A stretch of 24,168 bases of DNA, from contig CAKZXL010000440.1 in the NCBI GenBank assembly GCA_937883885.1, positions 1-24,168 of the forward strand, written 5' to 3'. This DNA comes from an uncultured Aquincola sp. GTDB lineage: Bacteria > Pseudomonadota > Gammaproteobacteria > Burkholderiales > Burkholderiaceae. The notes beneath the pieces are model-generated. The model ran no database searches and had not been told where the DNA came from. It saw nothing but the letters and a program-made list of their open reading frames with translations. Shown here piece after piece: positions 1-7,511 of this stretch (position 1 is its first letter; each line of letters begins with the position of its first letter). Made by a program: the position numbers and the translations under genes.

Positions 1-150
1 CTACAGCTCAAGGGCGGATCAGGTTTGGCGCAGCGACCGCGACACGGTCAGCATTCAGAGAAAAAACCTCTGGGGGCCTGGTTCGGGAAGATACAAGGGC
101 GGGTGCTCCCCCTCGGGGGGGCGCGAGCGCAGCGAGCTTGGGGGCCAACA
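1..150. other. Intergenic stretch downstream of tamB, left edge
   Basis: No credible gene is seen in these 150 bases. Open frames crossing the region are continuations of frames antisense to, or out of phase with, tamB. It holds a GC-rich repeat copy near tamB (105-145) and a small inverted repeat, CAGAG (56-60) with CTCTG (68-72), whose loop contains a run of six A on the plus strand (six T on the minus strand). The small hairpin could contribute to ending tamB transcription, but the T run lies in the loop rather than after the stem, so it is not a canonical terminator. The gene to the left cannot be seen. Confidence 0.5.
105..145 (-). repeat. GC-rich intergenic repeat, copy A
   Basis: Read on the minus strand from 145 down to 105, this 41-base unit begins GCCCCCAAGCTCGCTG and ends in a C-run/G-run hairpin (CCCCC and GGGGG arms at 108-119). 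It matches the unit at 12763-12803 at 36 of 41 positions. It starts 5 bases after the tamB stop codon and runs in the same direction as tamB. It resembles short intergenic repeats that I associate with Burkholderiales genomes, but that link is from memory, not from a search. Confidence 0.7.
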
Positions 151-3100
151 TCAATTCCACCGCCAAGTCCAGATCACGTCCACCGCGGTATCCGCCCCTG
201 CCTGCGCCCGCAGCGTGAAGCGCTGCGCGGCGCGGTAGATCAGCTGCCAGTTGCCGGCGGCGGTGTTCACGCCGTGCTCGTAGCCCAGGTACACCCGCTG
301 CGAGATCTGCTTGCCCAGCGACACGATGGTGTCCTTGGTGCTGCCGTTTTCCTCCTGCCGCACCGACAGGTCGTCCAGCCCGATGCTCTTCATCAGGTCG
401 CCGGTGCGCGAGGGTCCGTCGCCGGCGATCAGGGCCATCGCGGCGCGCTGCAGCAGCGCGGTGTCGTTGCGGGCCAGGCCGTCGGGCGCGCGGCCCAGCA
501 GCAGCCACGACAGCTTGTCCATGTCGGCCATGTCGGGGTCGCTGAACAGGCGCACCCGAGGGTTGAGCGCGGTGCCGCCGATCTGCACGCCCACCGCCAC
601 GTCCAGGTTCGGCCGGATGGCCACGATCTCCAGCCGCGGGTTCTCCACCGGCCCGTCGAAGCGCACGATGCCGCGTTCGATCTCCAGCTTCTGGCCGTAG
701 GCCGCATAGGTGCCCGATTCGGTGCGCACCGCGCCGTCCACCGCCAGCTGGCCGCCCGGGGTGGTGACGGTCACGCGGCCCTTGAGCCGGGTGTCGATGC
801 CGCGGCCCTTGAGCTTGAGCTGGTCGCCCATGGACACCTCCACCCGCACGTCGGCATTCATCGTGGGGGCGGGCGTGGGCGCCGCGGCGCGCTTGGCGGC
901 GGCGGCTTCGTCGGGCGTGATCGGCGGGTCGCCGCGGCGGCGCACCACCACCACGTCGCTGTCCAGGCTGGGCGCATCGCCGCGCGAGAAGTCGATCAGC
1001 CCTTCGTCGATGCCGAAGCGGCCGTCCACCTTCAGCCGGTCGCCCTCGAAGCCGACGTCGGCGCGGCCGCTGGTCACGATGCGGCGGTCGAGCCGGCCCA
1101 GCGCGGTGAAGCGGTCGGCCAGCACCTGCAGCTGCACCGTGGGCTTGGCGCCCAGCGTGGCGCGGCCGGTGGCCGTGAGCGTGCCGTCGCCGCCCTGCAG
1201 CCGCAGCTGGCGCAGCGTGGCCTCGGTGCCCTTCAGTTGTATGGACAAGCTGCCGTTGCGTGCGTCGATGCCCTGCAGCAGGTTGCGCACCGCCAGCTCG
1301 CTGCCCACCAGCTCGCCGTTGATGCCGGGTTCGCCCAGCGTGCCGCTGAAGTAGGCGCTGGTGCGCAGCTTGCCGCCCAGGCGCCAGGCCGGCGGCACCC
1401 AGGGCGCCCACACGGCCAGGTTGTCCACCCGCCACTCCAGCACCCCTTCCAGCGGCGTCTGCGGCGTGGGCCAGGCGGCGCCGGCCGGCGGCCGCAAGGC
1501 CTGCGAGCCGGCCATCACGCCCAGGTTGGCGCCGGCCACCGCCTGCGTGAAGTACCAGGTGCCGTTCTGCGCCGAGGCAGCCACGCGCAGGTCGGTCAGG
1601 CCCAGCGATTCCACGCCGGCATCGTCAGCCAGCGTCAGGTCGCCGCCGGCGCGTTCGATCACCACGTCGCCGGCCACCGCGCCCGCGCTGTGCAGCGAGA
1701 TGCGGCCTTGCAGCGCCAGGTCGCCGCCCCAGCGCATGTCGGGCTGGAAGCGGGCCAGCCACGGCGCCACGCGCAGCGGGTCGAGCTGCGCTTCCACGTC
1801 GATGCGCCGCGGCGTGCTGCCGCTGGCGGCCTGCCAGCGCGCGGCCTGCCAGCGCAGGGCGGCGCCCAGCGCCTCCAGCCGGCCGGGCTGCAGCGAGGCT
1901 TCGGCCACGCCGCCGTCGGCGTCCAGCCGCAGCGCGCCGGCCAGGTTCTGCGCGGCCAGCCAGGCGGGCTGCGGCTGCACGCGATCACGCGCGCTCAGCT
2001 CGGCCACGCGGCCTTGCCACAGGCGGTTGGCGGGCTGCCAGCTGCCGTCGCCGCGCAGCAGCACGGCGGTGCCGGCCGCAGCAGGCGTGCGCGTGCCCCG
2101 GCGGGCTTCGGCCACGTCGGCCCAGGCCGGCGGCCGCACCGGGCTGTCGGCGTCCAGGCTGAAGCGGTGGCGCGCCAGGCTGCCGTCGATCACGGCCTTG
2201 AGGTTGTCGATGCGCTGCACGCCTTGCGCCAGGCCCTGGGCCTGCAGGTCGAGCGACAGCGGCGCATTGGCATCGGCCGAGGCCTGCCACGAGGCCACCA
2301 GCTTCTGCAGCCGCGCATCGCCCGTGACCAGGCCACTGACCTGCAGGTTGCCGTCGGTCTGAAGCGCGGGCCAGCGGCCCTGCAGCTGGAAGCGGCCTTG
2401 CGCGGTGCCGGCTTTGGGCATCCAGGCCTGCAGCGCGGGGCTCAAGCCGCCCAGCGGTGCCAGCGCGGCCAGCGCCGGCGCATCGAGCTGGCCTTGCCAG
2501 CGGTCGGCGGCCGGCGCGCCGCCGGTCTGGCCGTCCAGGTCGAGCCGGTTGCCGGCGGCGTTCAGCCGGGCGCTCAGCTGCTGGGTGCCGGTGGCCTTCC
2601 AGTCCAGCGTGCCGTCCAGCGGCACGCCGGCCAGCAGGCTGTTGCGCAGCACCACGTTGGCCTGGCCGCGCAGCGCCTGCAGCAGCGGCGTGTTGGGGTT
2701 GGCGGGGGCGGGCAGGTTGGCGGTGGCCTTCCAGCTGCCTTCCAGCTGGTGCGGGCCCTTGCGCCAGGCCGAGCCGGCAGGGCCGGGCACCCACGGCGTG
2801 GGGTCGAAGGCGGTGAAGCTGCCGCTGGTGTCCAGCGACCAGGCGCCCGCGGGCGCCATCTCGAAGCGGGCCTTGGCCTGCGCACGCGCAGCACCGGCGC
2901 TGGCCTGCAGCTGCCGGACCTCGGCCAGCAGCTGGCCGTCGGGCTGGCGGGTGGCTTCGGCGTCCACCACCACGCGGGCGCGCGGCGACTGCGGCTGGGC
3001 CAGCCGGCCGTCCAGCGTACCGCGCAGCGCGGCCACCAGCGGCGCCCCGGCGGGGGCCGCGCTGCCGTCGGGCGAGGGCAGACCGCGCACCGACAAGGCC

Positions 3101-4377
3101 AGCGGGCCGCTGACCGTCATGGCCGCGGCGCGGGCATCCAGCTGCGCCGGTTGCACGCCGGCCAGCTGCAGGTCCAGCTGCAGCGCATCGGCCTGCCAGC
3201 GGCCGCTGCCTTCCACCCGGCCGGCCGCGGGCAGGTCAGCCTGCAGCCGCGTGAACTCCAGCGTGCGGCGGTCGGCCGGCGTGCCGCGCAGCGTGAGCTG
3301 CAGCGCCTGCAGCGGCAGGCGCTCTTCGTCCCAGCGGCCGGGCAGGGCGTTGGTGATCTGCAGCGCGATCTCGGCCGGCTGGTTGGCGCCGGCGCTGTCC
3401 ACGCGCACGTCGCCGTTGAGGCGGGTGGCGGGCAGGCCGTTGGCCAGCGGTGCCAGGTCCAGGGCCTGCAGCTTGGCGGTCAGTGCGCCCAGCGGCCAGG
3501 CCTCGAACGGCGTGACGATGGCCTGCAGGTCGATGCGGCCCGGCGTGGTGTCCGCGGAGGCGGTGGGGCTGGTGCTGCTGGCGGCGCGCAGCGCGGCCGT
3601 CAGCCCGATGCGGTCCAGCGGGCCGGTGGCCTGCACCTCGGCCTGCAGCGGGAAGCTGCTGTCCGGCGTGGAGCGCAAGGCCGCCTGCAGTTGCAGCGCC
3701 ATGTCGCCCTGCGTCTCGATGCGGCCATCGGCCGTGAGCTGCAGGCCGTCGCGCGTCAGGCGTGCGCCTTGCAGCAGGTGCACGCGGTTGCGGTCGGCGC
3801 CCAGGTGCAGGCTGGCCGCGATGTCGGTGATGGCGGGCTGCTCGTCCACCAGCACGGTGTCCACCGTCAGCCCCTGCACCTGCACTTCCAGCGGCAGGCG
3901 CAGGCCGCCGGGGCGTTGCAGCGGCTGGCTGGGGGGCGGCTCGGGCTGGGGTGCGGTGCGCACCACCACGCGGTCGGCATGCGGGGCCTGCAGCACCAGA
4001 CCGAACAAGGTGCCTTCGCTGGGGCGGAAGCGCCAGCGCAGGTCTTGCCAGCGCAGGTTGTCCACGGTCACCTGCAGGCCGTCGGCGCCGGTGTAGGCCA
4101 CACGCGGCGTGGCATAGGGCCCGCCGCTGAAAAGGCCCTGCGGCTGCTGCACCACCAGGCCGGGCACCTGGCCCAGCAGCCAGGCATTGCCGGCCGGCGT
4201 GCGCAGCAGCCAGGCGGCACCGGCGGCGGCCAGCGCCAGCAGCACCAGCAGGGCCAGCAGGCTCAGCAGCGTCCAGCGCAGCGCGCGCCCGCGCAGGGTG
4301 CGCAGCGGCGCGGGCCGGGCCGCGGGCGCGGCCGGCGAAGCGTCGGGTCGGGTATCGGGCGGCAAGTCGGTGGCCAT
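151..4377 (-). CDS. tamB: Translocation and assembly module protein TamB
   Basis: TamB is the inner-membrane-anchored, periplasm-spanning partner of TamA, and is implicated in autotransporter assembly and in lipid traffic to the outer membrane. The 1408-residue product is somewhat longer than E. coli TamB (about 1260). After a short proline- and alanine-rich cytoplasmic tail it has one hydrophobic segment at about residues 35-58 (start TLLSLLALLVLLALAAAGAA), then a very long region of alternating polar and hydrophobic beta-type repeats, and a C-terminal DUF490/TamB domain ending in VDVIWTWRWN. I chose the ATG at 4377 because it lies one base after the tamA stop. An in-frame ATG at 4434 would add 19 residues overlapping tamA and weaken the signal-anchor layout. 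It is the last gene of the VWA-tamA-tamB unit. Family membership is clear; the exact transported substrate is not visible from sequence. Confidence 0.93.
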   Translation of the reverse strand: MATDLPPDTRPDASPAAPAARPAPLRTLRGRALRWTLLSLLALLVLLALAAAGAAWLLRTPAGNAWLLGQVPGLVVQQPQGLFSGGPYATPRVAYTGADGLQVTVDNLRWQDLRWRFRPSEGTLFGLVLQAPHADRVVVRTAPQPEPPPSQPLQRPGGLRLPLEVQVQGLTVDTVLVDEQPAITDIAASLHLGADRNRVHLLQGARLTRDGLQLTADGRIETQGDMALQLQAALRSTPDSSFPLQAEVQATGPLDRIGLTAALRAASSTSPTASADTTPGRIDLQAIVTPFEAWPLGALTAKLQALDLAPLANGLPATRLNGDVRVDSAGANQPAEIALQITNALPGRWDEERLPLQALQLTLRGTPADRRTLEFTRLQADLPAAGRVEGSGRWQADALQLDLQLAGVQPAQLDARAAAMTVSGPLALSVRGLPSPDGSAAPAGAPLVAALRGTLDGRLAQPQSPRARVVVDAEATRQPDGQLLAEVRQLQASAGAARAQAKARFEMAPAGAWSLDTSGSFTAFDPTPWVPGPAGSAWRKGPHQLEGSWKATANLPAPANPNTPLLQALRGQANVVLRNSLLAGVPLDGTLDWKATGTQQLSARLNAAGNRLDLDGQTGGAPAADRWQGQLDAPALAALAPLGGLSPALQAWMPKAGTAQGRFQLQGRWPALQTDGNLQVSGLVTGDARLQKLVASWQASADANAPLSLDLQAQGLAQGVQRIDNLKAVIDGSLARHRFSLDADSPVRPPAWADVAEARRGTRTPAAAGTAVLLRGDGSWQPANRLWQGRVAELSARDRVQPQPAWLAAQNLAGALRLDADGGVAEASLQPGRLEALGAALRWQAARWQAASGSTPRRIDVEAQLDPLRVAPWLARFQPDMRWGGDLALQGRISLHSAGAVAGDVVIERAGGDLTLADDAGVESLGLTDLRVAASAQNGTWYFTQAVAGANLGVMAGSQALRPPAGAAWPTPQTPLEGVLEWRVDNLAVWAPWVPPAWRLGGKLRTSAYFSGTLGEPGINGELVGSELAVRNLLQGIDARNGSLSIQLKGTEATLRQLRLQGGDGTLTATGRATLGAKPTVQLQVLADRFTALGRLDRRIVTSGRADVGFEGDRLKVDGRFGIDEGLIDFSRGDAPSLDSDVVVVRRRGDPPITPDEAAAAKRAAAPTPAPTMNADVRVEVSMGDQLKLKGRGIDTRLKGRVTVTTPGGQLAVDGAVRTESGTYAAYGQKLEIERGIVRFDGPVENPRLEIVAIRPNLDVAVGVQIGGTALNPRVRLFSDPDMADMDKLSWLLLGRAPDGLARNDTALLQRAAMALIAGDGPSRTGDLMKSIGLDDLSVRQEENGSTKDTIVSLGKQISQRVYLGYEHGVNTAAGNWQLIYRAAQRFTLRAQAGADTAVDVIWTWRWN

Positions 4378-4378
4378 G

Positions 4379-6223
4379 TCAGAACTGCACGCCCACGCTG
4401 AGGTGGAGCCGCACGGATTTGGTTTCGCGGCCATAGGCCAGGTCGACGCTGATCGGCCCCAGCGGGCTGCGGTAGCGCACGCCGGCGCCCACGCCCAGCG
4501 CGGGGCTCAGCTCGCTCCAGCGGTCGGCGGCATTGCCCAGGTCGACGAAGGTGGCCCACCACAGGCCCGGAATGCGCGGTGTCAATGGCGTGGCGATCTC
4601 GGCACTGGCGGTCATCAGCACGTTGCCGCTGCGGGTGACGCCGTTTTCTTCAGGCCCCAGGTCGCGGTAGCCGTAGCCCCGCACCGATTCGTCGCCACCG
4701 GCGCGAAAGCGCTGGCTGTCGGGCACCCGCAGGTCGTTCTTGACGAACACCTGGCCCAGCTCCAGCCGGGTGTGGGCGTACCAGTCTTCGCCCACCGGCT
4801 TCCACCACTGCAGCTTGGCATAGGCCCGGGCATAGGGGCCGGTGGCGGTGCTGTTGTCGAAGTTGTCGCTGCGGGCCTGGCCGACGGCGGTCTGCAGGGT
4901 CAGGCCCAGGCCGTCGGTGGGCAGCAGCACGTTGTCCACCTTGCGCCAGGTGTTGTGCAGGTTCAGCGAGATGGCGCGGGCAGTTTCGGTGCCCAGGTCG
5001 TTGCGCGTGTCGGACTGTTCCACCTCCACGAACAGCAGGCGGTCGATGCGCTCGCTGTCGAAGGCGCGGCCGGCGCGCAGGCGGGCCGATCGCACCACGT
5101 CGTCGCTGGACTCCACCCGTTCCAGCGCGCCGCCCACGAGGTTGCGCTTGAGGCCGGGCAGGGTGTGGGAGGTGAGTTCACCCTCCCAGGCCTGGCGCAG
5201 CTGGGCCAGCTCGAACTTGTTGCGCAGCGTGGCCCGCTGGCCAAAGATGCGGCGGTGGATGTGTTCCAGCGTGGCCCGCGGGCCGGTGTTGGCGCTGACG
5301 CCCAGGCCCACGATGGCGGTTTGCAGCGGCAGCTCGCCCAGCCGCACCGTCACCGGCGTGGCGTCGGCCACCGCGGGGTCGGTGTCGATGTTGACGGTGG
5401 CGCGGTCATAGAGGCCCGCGCGTTGTAGCCGCTCCTGGTAGTCCAGCAGCAGCTGCTCGGTGGCCGGCGTGCCGGGCTCGAAGTTGGCCAGGTTGCGCAC
5501 CGTCTGCTCGTCGTGCCGCTCCAGGCCCAGGATGCGCAGCTCGCCGGTGCGAAACAGCGGGCCCGACTGGGCGGTGACCCACAGCACCGCGTTCTGGTCC
5601 ACCGCGTCCACCTCGGCGCGGGTGCTCTCCCAGCTGGCGGCGGCATAGCCCGAAGCGCGCAACTGCGCCAGCGAGCTGCTCTTGGCATTGCCCCACTGCG
5701 CATTGCGGAAGGGCGAGCCCGGCGGCATCGGCCAGTTGCCCTGCAGCGCGCTGCGCGCGGCCATGGCGCGGGTGTCGCCGGCTTCCACCGCCTGCTGCAG
5801 CGGGCCCTTCACGCCCCACACCACGTCGCGCACGATGGTGCGCTCGCCGGGCTGCACCGTCACACGCACCTTGGGCGGGTTGTCGGCCACGCGCTGCACC
5901 TGCACCTGGGCGTCGAAGTAGCCCTCGGTTTCCAGCAGCGCGCGGGCCTGGGCGGGCGTGGCCGCTTCCAGGCGGCGCAGCTCGGCCGGGGTGATGGGCT
6001 CGTCCGGCGCCAGCGCACGCAGGCGGCCCAGGTCCAGGTAGTTCTCGAGCAGGCTGCGCAGCTCACCCGGCGCCTGCACTTCCAGTTCCACGGCCAGCGG
6101 CGCCAGCGTGGCCTCGGTGGCGCCCTGGGGCTCGGGCGGCGGCGGTGGCGGCTTGAGCCACGCGCAACCGGGCAGCACCACGCAGGCGGCCAGCAGCAGG
6201 CAGGCGCCTGCGCGCCTGATCAT
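4379..6223 (-). CDS. tamA: Omp85-family outer membrane protein TamA, possibly lipidated
   Basis: The 614-residue product is a BamA/TamA-family outer-membrane beta-barrel with N-terminal POTRA domains. It pairs with TamB, encoded one base downstream. Residues about 60-290 look like POTRA repeats (for example FDAQVQVQRVADNPPKVRVTV). The C-terminal half is a 16-strand type barrel with a conserved RGYGYRDLGP stretch, and it ends in SVGVQF, with the terminal Phe typical of outer-membrane barrels. The N-terminus MIRRAGACLLLAACVVLPGC looks like a signal peptide with a lipobox-like LPGC (Cys20), followed by a run of six prolines (25-30). The Pro at -2 is atypical for a lipobox, so a normal type I signal is also possible. 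The ATG at 6223 overlaps the VWA gene stop (ATGA); a longer in-frame extension to 6565 lies entirely inside that gene and reads as low-complexity shadow sequence. Confidence 0.9.
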   Translation of the reverse strand: MIRRAGACLLLAACVVLPGCAWLKPPPPPPEPQGATEATLAPLAVELEVQAPGELRSLLENYLDLGRLRALAPDEPITPAELRRLEAATPAQARALLETEGYFDAQVQVQRVADNPPKVRVTVQPGERTIVRDVVWGVKGPLQQAVEAGDTRAMAARSALQGNWPMPPGSPFRNAQWGNAKSSSLAQLRASGYAAASWESTRAEVDAVDQNAVLWVTAQSGPLFRTGELRILGLERHDEQTVRNLANFEPGTPATEQLLLDYQERLQRAGLYDRATVNIDTDPAVADATPVTVRLGELPLQTAIVGLGVSANTGPRATLEHIHRRIFGQRATLRNKFELAQLRQAWEGELTSHTLPGLKRNLVGGALERVESSDDVVRSARLRAGRAFDSERIDRLLFVEVEQSDTRNDLGTETARAISLNLHNTWRKVDNVLLPTDGLGLTLQTAVGQARSDNFDNSTATGPYARAYAKLQWWKPVGEDWYAHTRLELGQVFVKNDLRVPDSQRFRAGGDESVRGYGYRDLGPEENGVTRSGNVLMTASAEIATPLTPRIPGLWWATFVDLGNAADRWSELSPALGVGAGVRYRSPLGPISVDLAYGRETKSVRLHLSVGVQF

Positions 6224-7392
6224 TTGCTCAGCAGCCGCATCGCACCTTCCAGCCCCTGCAGGCTCAACGGAAACATGCGCTGATTCATCAGCTGCTGGAC
6301 GATGGCAATGCTCTGCCGGTATTGCCAGACGCCTTGCGGCTCGGGGTTGATCCATGCGAACTTGGGAAAGGCCTGCGTGAGCCGCTGCAGCCATTCGGCG
6401 CCCGGCTCTTCGTTGTTGTATTCGACGCTGCCGCCGGGCTGCAGGATCTCGTAGGGACTCATGGTGGCGTCGCCCACGAAGATCAGCTTGTAGTCCTTGT
6501 TGTACTTGCGGATCACGTCCCAGGTCGGGAACTTCTCGCTGTAGCGGCGGCGGTTGTTCTTCCACATGAAGTCGTAGACGCAGTTGTGGAAGTAATAGAA
6601 CTCCAGGTGCTTGAACTCGGTCTTGGCGGCGCTGAACAGCTCTTCCACGCGGTGGATGTGCTCGTCCATCGTGCCGCCCACGTCCATCAGCAGCAGCACC
6701 TTCACCTTGTTGTGGCGCTCGGGCACCATCTTGATGTCCAGCAGGCCGGCATTGGCTGCGGTGCTGTGGATGGTGTCGTCCAGGTCCAGCTCTTCGGCCG
6801 CGCCTTCACGCGCAAAGCGGCGCAGCCGGCGCAGCGCCACCTTGATGTTGCGGGTGCCCAGCTCCAGGTTGTCGTCGTAGTCCTTGAAGCTGCGCTGGTC
6901 CCACACCTTCACGGCGCTCTTGTTGCGGCCCTTGTCCTGCCCGATGCGGATGCCCTGCGGGTTGTAGCCGTGGGCGCCGAACGGGCTGGTGCCGCCGGTG
7001 CCGATCCATTTGTTGCCGCCCTCGTGGCGTTCCTTCTGCTCTTCGAAGCGCTTCTTGAGCGTCTCCATCAGCTCGTCCCAGCCCATCTTCTCGATGGCGG
7101 CCTTCTGCTCGGGGCTTAGCTCCAGCTCCAGCGTCTTGCGCAGCCATTCCAGCGGCACGTCCTGGCTGAAGTCGGTCAGCATTTCCACGCCCTTGAAATA
7201 AGCACCGAAGGCGCGGTCGAACTTGTCGAACTGGCTCTCGTCCTTGACCAGCGTGGTGCGGGCCAGGTAGTAGAAATCGTCCACCGACGGGCCGATCACG
7301 TCGGCTTTCAGCGCTTCCAGCAGCGTCAGGTACTCCTTGACGGACACGGGCAGCTTCGCGGCGCGCAGCGTGTAGAAGAAGTTGATGAGCAT
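6220..7392 (-). CDS. VWA domain protein, CoxE-like, MoxR partner family
   Basis: The 390-residue protein has no signal peptide and should be cytoplasmic. The N-terminal region (1-125) is helical; a glycine-rich family motif follows at about 131-151 (GTGGTSPFGAHGYNP), and a von Willebrand A fold occupies about 228-390. The metal-site (MIDAS) motif is D237-V-G-G-T241 rather than the classical DxSxS, with a further Asp at 308 (VGDATMSPYE). Proteins of this type commonly act with MoxR AAA+ ATPases to mature or load cofactors of other enzymes; the specific client here is unknown. A MoxR gene lies at 11066-11920 rather than adjacent. The ATG at 7392 gives the family N-terminus MLINFFYTLRAAKLPVS; a much longer in-frame extension upstream crosses the peptidase gene and is rejected. 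Its stop overlaps the tamA start, so it is probably co-translated with tamAB. Confidence 0.88.
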   Translation of the reverse strand: MLINFFYTLRAAKLPVSVKEYLTLLEALKADVIGPSVDDFYYLARTTLVKDESQFDKFDRAFGAYFKGVEMLTDFSQDVPLEWLRKTLELELSPEQKAAIEKMGWDELMETLKKRFEEQKERHEGGNKWIGTGGTSPFGAHGYNPQGIRIGQDKGRNKSAVKVWDQRSFKDYDDNLELGTRNIKVALRRLRRFAREGAAEELDLDDTIHSTAANAGLLDIKMVPERHNKVKVLLLMDVGGTMDEHIHRVEELFSAAKTEFKHLEFYYFHNCVYDFMWKNNRRRYSEKFPTWDVIRKYNKDYKLIFVGDATMSPYEILQPGGSVEYNNEEPGAEWLQRLTQAFPKFAWINPEPQGVWQYRQSIAIVQQLMNQRMFPLSLQGLEGAMRLLSK

Positions 7393-7426
7393 GGCGAAGG
7401 TGTCCGGCGGGGGCGATCGGGCCAGT

Positions 7427-7450
7427 GTAGGCAAAGCACTGCGTAGGCAA
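7427..7450. promoter_or_regulatory. Direct repeat upstream of the VWA-tamA-tamB unit
   Basis: GTAGGCAA occurs at 7427-7434 and again at 7443-7450, start to start 16 bases, 35-58 bases upstream of the VWA start. Read on the coding (minus) strand the unit is TTGCCTAC. The second half of the nearer copy plus following bases reads TACACT, which could serve as a -10 element. Tandem short repeats here would fit regulator half-sites, but no known regulator is recognised. Confidence 0.3.
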
Positions 7451-7477
7451 TGCAAGTGCCAGCAAACGTCTTCGGGG

Positions 7478-7505
7478 CGCCGCTTGCATCTGCTTGCAAG
7501 CGGCG
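7478..7505 (-). terminator. Perfect stem-loop after the S9 peptidase gene
   Basis: CGCCGCTTGCA (7478-7488) pairs perfectly with TGCAAGCGGCG (7495-7505) around a six-base loop. It begins 6 bases past the peptidase stop codon, so termination or 3'-end protection of that mRNA is the likeliest role. There is no T-run after the stem on the minus strand, so it is not a canonical intrinsic terminator. It also lies about 86 bases upstream of the VWA start and might instead affect that gene. Confidence 0.5.
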
Positions 7506-7511
7506 GGGTGC

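Noticed and set aside
56..72. CAGAG/CTCTG hairpin as the tamB terminator
   Set aside because: The T-run on the minus strand is in the loop, not after the stem, and the stem is only five pairs, so it was not called as a terminator.
25..4401. 1458-codon open frame on the plus strand opposite tamB
   Set aside because: It mirrors tamB, is dominated by Ala, Gly, Arg, Gln and Val, shows no family motif, and its length follows from GC-biased third positions that remove stops in that antisense frame. tamB on the other strand has full domain support.
6224..6565. 114-codon N-terminal extension of tamA
   Set aside because: It lies inside the VWA gene in another frame, reads as Arg/Gln/Ala-rich sequence, and would bury the signal peptide that begins at 6223.
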